Positions 6,787 to 9,571 of a stretch of 9,571 nucleotides of DNA are shown here, in pieces (the first letter of the stretch is position 1; each line of letters starts with the position of its first letter). The translations under genes were made by a program, and so were the position numbers. The stretch comes from an uncultured Bacilli bacterium (GTDB taxonomy: Bacteria; Bacillota_I; Bacilli_A; RF39; UBA660), in the NCBI GenBank assembly GCA_948801035.1, contig CAQHJP010000008.1, positions 1-9,571 on the forward strand, in the 5' to 3' direction. The notes below the pieces were generated by a model, which saw only the letters and a program-made list of their open reading frames with translations, was not told where the DNA came from and did not search any database.

Positions 6787-7319
6787 AATTTAATCACCAA
6801 TTCCTTTAAATTGTTTTTATAATCTTCTATACTACTATTATTTAAAATATAATAATCAGCAAGAGCTATAGGTATAGCTTTATTAATATTTTCAACCTCA
6901 GATATATCCCTAGATATAGCCTCACTTTTAGTAAGAGGTCTTATTTTTCTTTTTGATAATCTTTCATATCTAATATCTTTATCACATACTATACTAACAA
7001 CTTTAATATTATTAAATTTATCTTTAAGAATTTTTAATTCTTCATATGAATAAAGACCATCTAATACAACATTATTTTCTTTATTAAGTTTTTCTATTTT
7101 TGGAAGAAGTAACTTTGCAAAAGCACCCATTCCATATATTTTTCTTAATTTTTCTCTCATCATTTTTTCATTTATAGGATTAATTTCTAATCCTTCTTCT
7201 TTTAGTTTATTTAAATTAACTTCTCCAAAATATACAACTTCATAACCTGATGATTTAAAAATCTCTGATGCAACTGATTTACCACTTCCGCACATACTTA
7301 CTATAGCAATTATATTCAT
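6783..7319 (-). CDS. P-loop kinase-like protein resembling UPF0200 / dephospho-CoA kinase
   Basis: This 178-residue cytoplasmic P-loop NTPase most resembles the UPF0200 group (mainly known from archaea) and, more distantly, dephospho-CoA and adenylate-type kinases; the substrate is unknown. Walker A is MCGSGKS (9-15), but the usual first glycine is Ser8. After it comes VVYFGEVNLNKLKEEGLEINP (29-49), equivalent to the 'G-D-x-x-R' region of the family. VVLDGLYSYEEL (84-95) is a Walker-B-like strand and turn. CDKDIRYERLSKRKIRP (112-128) is a lid-like basic segment. IALADYYILNNSSIEDY (151-167) is the C-terminal motif shared with CoaE-type kinases. A perfect AAGGAGG (7325-7331) lies 5 nt before the start. 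It overlaps the following 109-residue gene (ATGA), heading a cluster that ends with alaS. It could serve as a divergent CoaE, but it is too unlike canonical CoaE for that name. Confidence 0.8.
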   Translation of the reverse strand: MNIIAIVSMCGSGKSVASEIFKSSGYEVVYFGEVNLNKLKEEGLEINPINEKMMREKLRKIYGMGAFAKLLLPKIEKLNKENNVVLDGLYSYEELKILKDKFNNIKVVSIVCDKDIRYERLSKRKIRPLTKSEAISRDISEVENINKAIPIALADYYILNNSSIEDYKNNLKELVIKL

Positions 7320-7324
7320 ATAAT

Positions 7325-7331
7325 CCTCCTT
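7325..7331 (-). promoter_or_regulatory. Consensus Shine-Dalgarno of the kinase gene
   Basis: AAGGAGG on the minus strand, spaced 5 nt from the ATG at 7319, is the strongest ribosome site in the window. It follows directly on the T-rich tail of the hairpin at 7340-7357, so pausing or termination at that hairpin would act just before it. Confidence 0.8.
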
Positions 7332-7357
7332 AAATTAAAACCACAGAAAACCGTGGT
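7331..7357 (-). terminator. Short hairpin with U-rich tail after the PerM-family gene
   Basis: The minus-strand RNA reads ACCACGG-UUUU-CUGUGGU (7357-7340), a 7-bp stem including one G-U pair with a UUUU loop. It is followed by UUUUAAUUUA. It begins 1 nt after the stop at 7359. The stem is short and the U run is broken by AA, so it may end transcription only partly. No separate promoter fits in the 39-bp gap, so kinase-alaS expression probably depends on read-through or on a promoter inside the upstream gene. Confidence 0.55.
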
Positions 7358-7358
7358 A

Positions 7359-8498
7359 TTATTCTTCTGTATTTTTAAAATACAAAAAGTCATATTTTTC
7401 ATCAAAGAAATTAATTAATTCTTTAAGTGCTCCAAGTATTGGAGTAGAAAGTACCATACCCCAAATACCAAAGAAATGGCCGAATACAAGTAAGCCTAAA
7501 ATAATAATTACAGGGCTTAATTTAGTTGTTTTACTCATTATTAAAGGTTGTAATAAATTACCTTCTAATGCTTGCACAATAGCTATGAAAACAAGAGTAA
7601 TTATACCAATCGTTGTACTTTGAGTAAGACCAACCACTACAGCAGGAGCTCCACCAATATATGGACCTACATAAGGAATTACATTAGTTATTCCGCAAAA
7701 AAGTGCGAATAAAAGTGGTGCTTTAAGTCCTATTATAGAAAATCCTATAGCACTTATTACAAATATTAATGTAGAATCTAAAAGTGCTCCATTTACAAAT
7801 CTTTTTAATGGTTTATTTAATGATTGTAATAATCTTTTTGTTTCATTTCTATATTTTTTTGGAATTAAAGAATATAAATTTTCAACATTTTCATCCATGT
7901 TAAGAAGTAAGAAAAATCCTATTACAAGTGCTACTGCAAATGAACCAATTGATGAGAATAATGATGCTATTATATTAACTAAAATAGTTGGTAATGTAGA
8001 TGTTAATTCAGTAGCATAAGCTTCAAGTTTTTTAAATACTTCACCTTTCATAGAAACACTATCAAATCCATCTATATTTTTTAAACTATCAAAAATATTA
8101 TTTATAACGTTTTTAAAAGTTTCAAATAATGAAGGAATAGTAGTTGTAACAAAGTCATTTATTTGGTCATATAAAACTGGTACCAATGATCCTACTATTA
8201 AAAATATTAATAAAAATATTACTATATAACAAATTAAAGTTCCAAATACTCTTTTTATTTTCTTTTTACTTAAATAAGTTACAATTGGATCAAGTAACCA
8301 AGCAATTATTAAACCTATAAATAAAGGTGATATAATTTTTAAAATATTAAATAATAAAGATAAAATTTTAATTTCTTTTAGAATTATTATACCTGCATAT
8401 ACTCCAGCAATAATTAAAAATATTGTAAGTATTTTAATAACAAGTGTCGATAAGTGAATTAATTCATTTAATTTTTTTGTATTTATATTTTTATTCAT
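7359..8498 (-). CDS. AI-2E / PerM-family (PF01594) multi-pass membrane protein
   Basis: This 379-residue integral membrane protein belongs to the family that includes E. coli TqsA/PerM and Bacillus YtvI. Members have been linked to export of AI-2 or other small molecules and to Na+/H+ exchange, and the substrate here cannot be told. Hydrophobic segments lie at about 17-39, 46-69, 85-108, 170-199, 240-257, 262-275, 280-309 and 328-355. The family signature PYVGPYIGGAPAVV covers 275-288, followed by GNLLQPLIM (313-321) and a LSTPILGALKEL end (350-361). A polar region at 110-168 lies between the N-terminal and C-terminal membrane blocks, as is usual. Length is normal. The start codon directly abuts the frr stop (TAAATG) and has no clear Shine-Dalgarno, so translation probably re-initiates from frr. 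Confidence 0.9.
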   Translation of the reverse strand: MNKNINTKKLNELIHLSTLVIKILTIFLIIAGVYAGIIILKEIKILSLLFNILKIISPLFIGLIIAWLLDPIVTYLSKKKIKRVFGTLICYIVIFLLIFLIVGSLVPVLYDQINDFVTTTIPSLFETFKNVINNIFDSLKNIDGFDSVSMKGEVFKKLEAYATELTSTLPTILVNIIASLFSSIGSFAVALVIGFFLLLNMDENVENLYSLIPKKYRNETKRLLQSLNKPLKRFVNGALLDSTLIFVISAIGFSIIGLKAPLLFALFCGITNVIPYVGPYIGGAPAVVVGLTQSTTIGIITLVFIAIVQALEGNLLQPLIMSKTTKLSPVIIILGLLVFGHFFGIWGMVLSTPILGALKELINFFDEKYDFLYFKNTEE

Positions 8499-9041
8499 TT
8501 AAACACTTAATAATTCTTTTTCTTTTATACTTAATTTTTCATCAACTATCTTGTTATATTTATTTATTAATTCTTGAATTTCATCTTGGCAATATTTAAT
8601 ATCATCTTCAGTTAATTCTAATTTTTTAGCATCAGTATTTTTTTCTTGTCTAATATTTCTTAAAGCTACTTTAGCATCCTCAGCTTCTTTTCTAGCCATT
8701 TTTACATATTCACGTCTAGTTTCTTCTGTTAAAGCTGGAATATTAAGTATAATAACTTCACCATTATTATTTGGAGTAAGACCTATATTAGATTCATATA
8801 TAGCTTTTTCTATTGCTTGCATACAAGTTTTATCAAAAGGCTTAATCATAAGTTGTCTAGCTTCTGGAATTGATATATTAGCAAGTTGTTTAAGTGGTGT
8901 TAAACTACCATAATAATTAACTACCACAGGATCAAGTATAGTAGGATTAGCCCTTCCTGCTCTTATATTTGTAAATCTTTTTTCTAAAGATTCAATTGCA
9001 TTATTCATTTTTAACTCTGTATCTTTTAATAATTCGTTCAT
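8499..9041 (-). CDS. frr: Ribosome recycling factor
   Basis: This cytoplasmic protein works with EF-G to split the post-termination ribosome into subunits. Its 180 residues are close to the usual 185. It contains RFTNIRAGRANPTIL (22-36), the conserved first helix end, then YYGSLTPLKQLANIS (43-57), the small beta domain II ending near EVIILNIPALTEETRR (95-110), and the return helices KMARKEAEDAKVALRNIR (114-131). The loop after RNIR, usually ending in a K-L-E-K-x-G-E-I-S type sequence, is about 5 residues shorter here (KKLELTEDD), which explains the length. AAGGAGAG lies about 6 nt before the start, and the ATG overlaps the rpe stop (ATGA). The location between rpe and a PerM-like gene differs from the common pyrH-frr order. 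Confidence 0.96.
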   Translation of the reverse strand: MNELLKDTELKMNNAIESLEKRFTNIRAGRANPTILDPVVVNYYGSLTPLKQLANISIPEARQLMIKPFDKTCMQAIEKAIYESNIGLTPNNNGEVIILNIPALTEETRREYVKMARKEAEDAKVALRNIRQEKNTDAKKLELTEDDIKYCQDEIQELINKYNKIVDEKLSIKEKELLSV

Positions 9042-9571
9042 AAACTCTCCTTAATTTTTAATAAATTTTCCTTCATATCACCGCTAGTTAAATAACTACC
9101 AATAACTGCTATATCAGTTTTTACAAATTTTATTGTATCTAAATTTATTCCACCATCTACAGATATTAAATAATTATAACCAAATTCTTTTTTTACATTA
9201 TTTAAATAATTAATTTTATCTATTGATGAAGGTATAAATTTTTGTCCTCCCCTTCCAGGAGTCACACTCATAACTAAAATTAAATCTAAATATTTTAAAT
9301 ATTCATCTAACACTTTTACATCTGTTTCAGGGTTTATTGCAATACCTACTTTTACCCCATTTGATTTAATATAATTAATTAAACTCATTATATCACAGTT
9401 AGCTTCATAATGAAAAGTGATAAACTCTGGTTTAAGTGTAATAAAATCAGATACATATTTATATACATCTGAAACCATTAAATGAATATCTAAAGGTTTT
9501 TTAAAATTTATTATTTCTTTTATTTTATTTATATCATAAGTTTTATTCGGTACAAATATACCATCCATTAT
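9038..9571 (-). CDS. rpe: Ribulose-phosphate 3-epimerase, 5' end missing at window edge
   Basis: This TIM-barrel metalloenzyme interconverts ribulose-5-phosphate and xylulose-5-phosphate in the pentose phosphate pathway. The visible 177 residues start at the family's MDGxFVPN motif, which in full-length enzymes sits about 35 residues in. The frame is open (ATA, Ile) before that Met to the right edge, so the ATG at 9568 is internal and the gene continues outside. Counting from the MDG Met as 1, the sequence contains PLDIHLMVSD (25-34), FITFHYEAN (49-57), LVMSVTPGRGGQKFIPSS (97-114) and ISVDGGINLDTIK (135-147) with the second catalytic Asp. The GRGGQ loop has Arg where GFGGQ is common. About 33-36 N-terminal residues are missing. 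It overlaps frr by ATGA. Related hexulose-phosphate epimerases (AlsE) are less likely. Confidence 0.9.
   Translation of the reverse strand: MMDGIFVPNKTYDINKIKEIINFKKPLDIHLMVSDVYKYVSDFITLKPEFITFHYEANCDIMSLINYIKSNGVKVGIAINPETDVKVLDEYLKYLDLILVMSVTPGRGGQKFIPSSIDKINYLNNVKKEFGYNYLISVDGGINLDTIKFVKTDIAVIGSYLTSGDMKENLLKIKESL

Noticed and set aside
9566..9568. ATG at 9568 as the true start of rpe
   Set aside because: This Met is the internal Met of the conserved MDGxFVPN motif, the frame is open to the window edge, and the first beta strand of the barrel would be missing.
1..9571. CRISPR, tRNA/rRNA, riboswitch or mobile element
   Set aside because: There are no spaced direct repeats, cloverleaf or conserved RNA elements, terminal inverted repeats, or transposase/integrase motifs; non-coding gaps are all under 85 bp.

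Overview
The window is AT-rich chromosomal DNA, densely packed with core genes, and looks like a small-genome, low-GC Bacillota/Bacilli lineage (possibly an uncultured RF39-like or other Mollicutes-adjacent gut bacterium; this placement is inference). The points behind it are A/T-dominated codon use, Shine-Dalgarno sites (AAGGAGG, GGTGAT), a YwiB-like (DUF1934) gene directly before argS as in Bacillus, and a class A penicillin-binding protein, which means a peptidoglycan wall. The genetic code is standard: Trp is read from TGG, and TGA ends four genes inside ATGA overlaps, so a mycoplasma-type TGA=Trp code is excluded. I found no insertion sequence, phage gene, CRISPR array, tRNA or rRNA.

Layout. 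At 1-1470 (minus) a DUF1934/YwiB-like gene overlaps argS (ATGA), and argS runs off the left edge. It is driven by an extended -10 promoter so close to the start codon that the mRNA may be leaderless. At 1553-4698 (plus) a bifunctional PBP1A-type enzyme is followed by an uncharacterised single-pass membrane protein with its own strong promoter. An 11-bp bidirectional terminator (4697-4725) separates these from the convergent minus-strand genes. At 4727-7319 (minus) an UPF0200-like P-loop kinase gene, an unknown 109-residue gene and a compact alaS are joined by ATGA overlaps. At 7359-9571 (minus) a 5'-truncated rpe overlaps frr (ATGA), and the frr stop abuts the start of an AI-2E/PerM-family membrane protein gene (TAAATG). 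A small hairpin at 7340-7357 lies between the last two clusters.

Functionally the window mixes translation (ArgRS, AlaRS, ribosome recycling factor), cell-wall synthesis (PBP1A plus its membrane neighbour), carbon metabolism (ribulose-phosphate epimerase) and a possible small-molecule kinase. No exotic multi-gene system is evident. The most notable items are the domain-stripped AlaRS (no beta-barrel insert, no C-terminal C-Ala domain, CGGPH in the editing site), the possibly leaderless DUF1934-argS transcript, and the two uncharacterised proteins.
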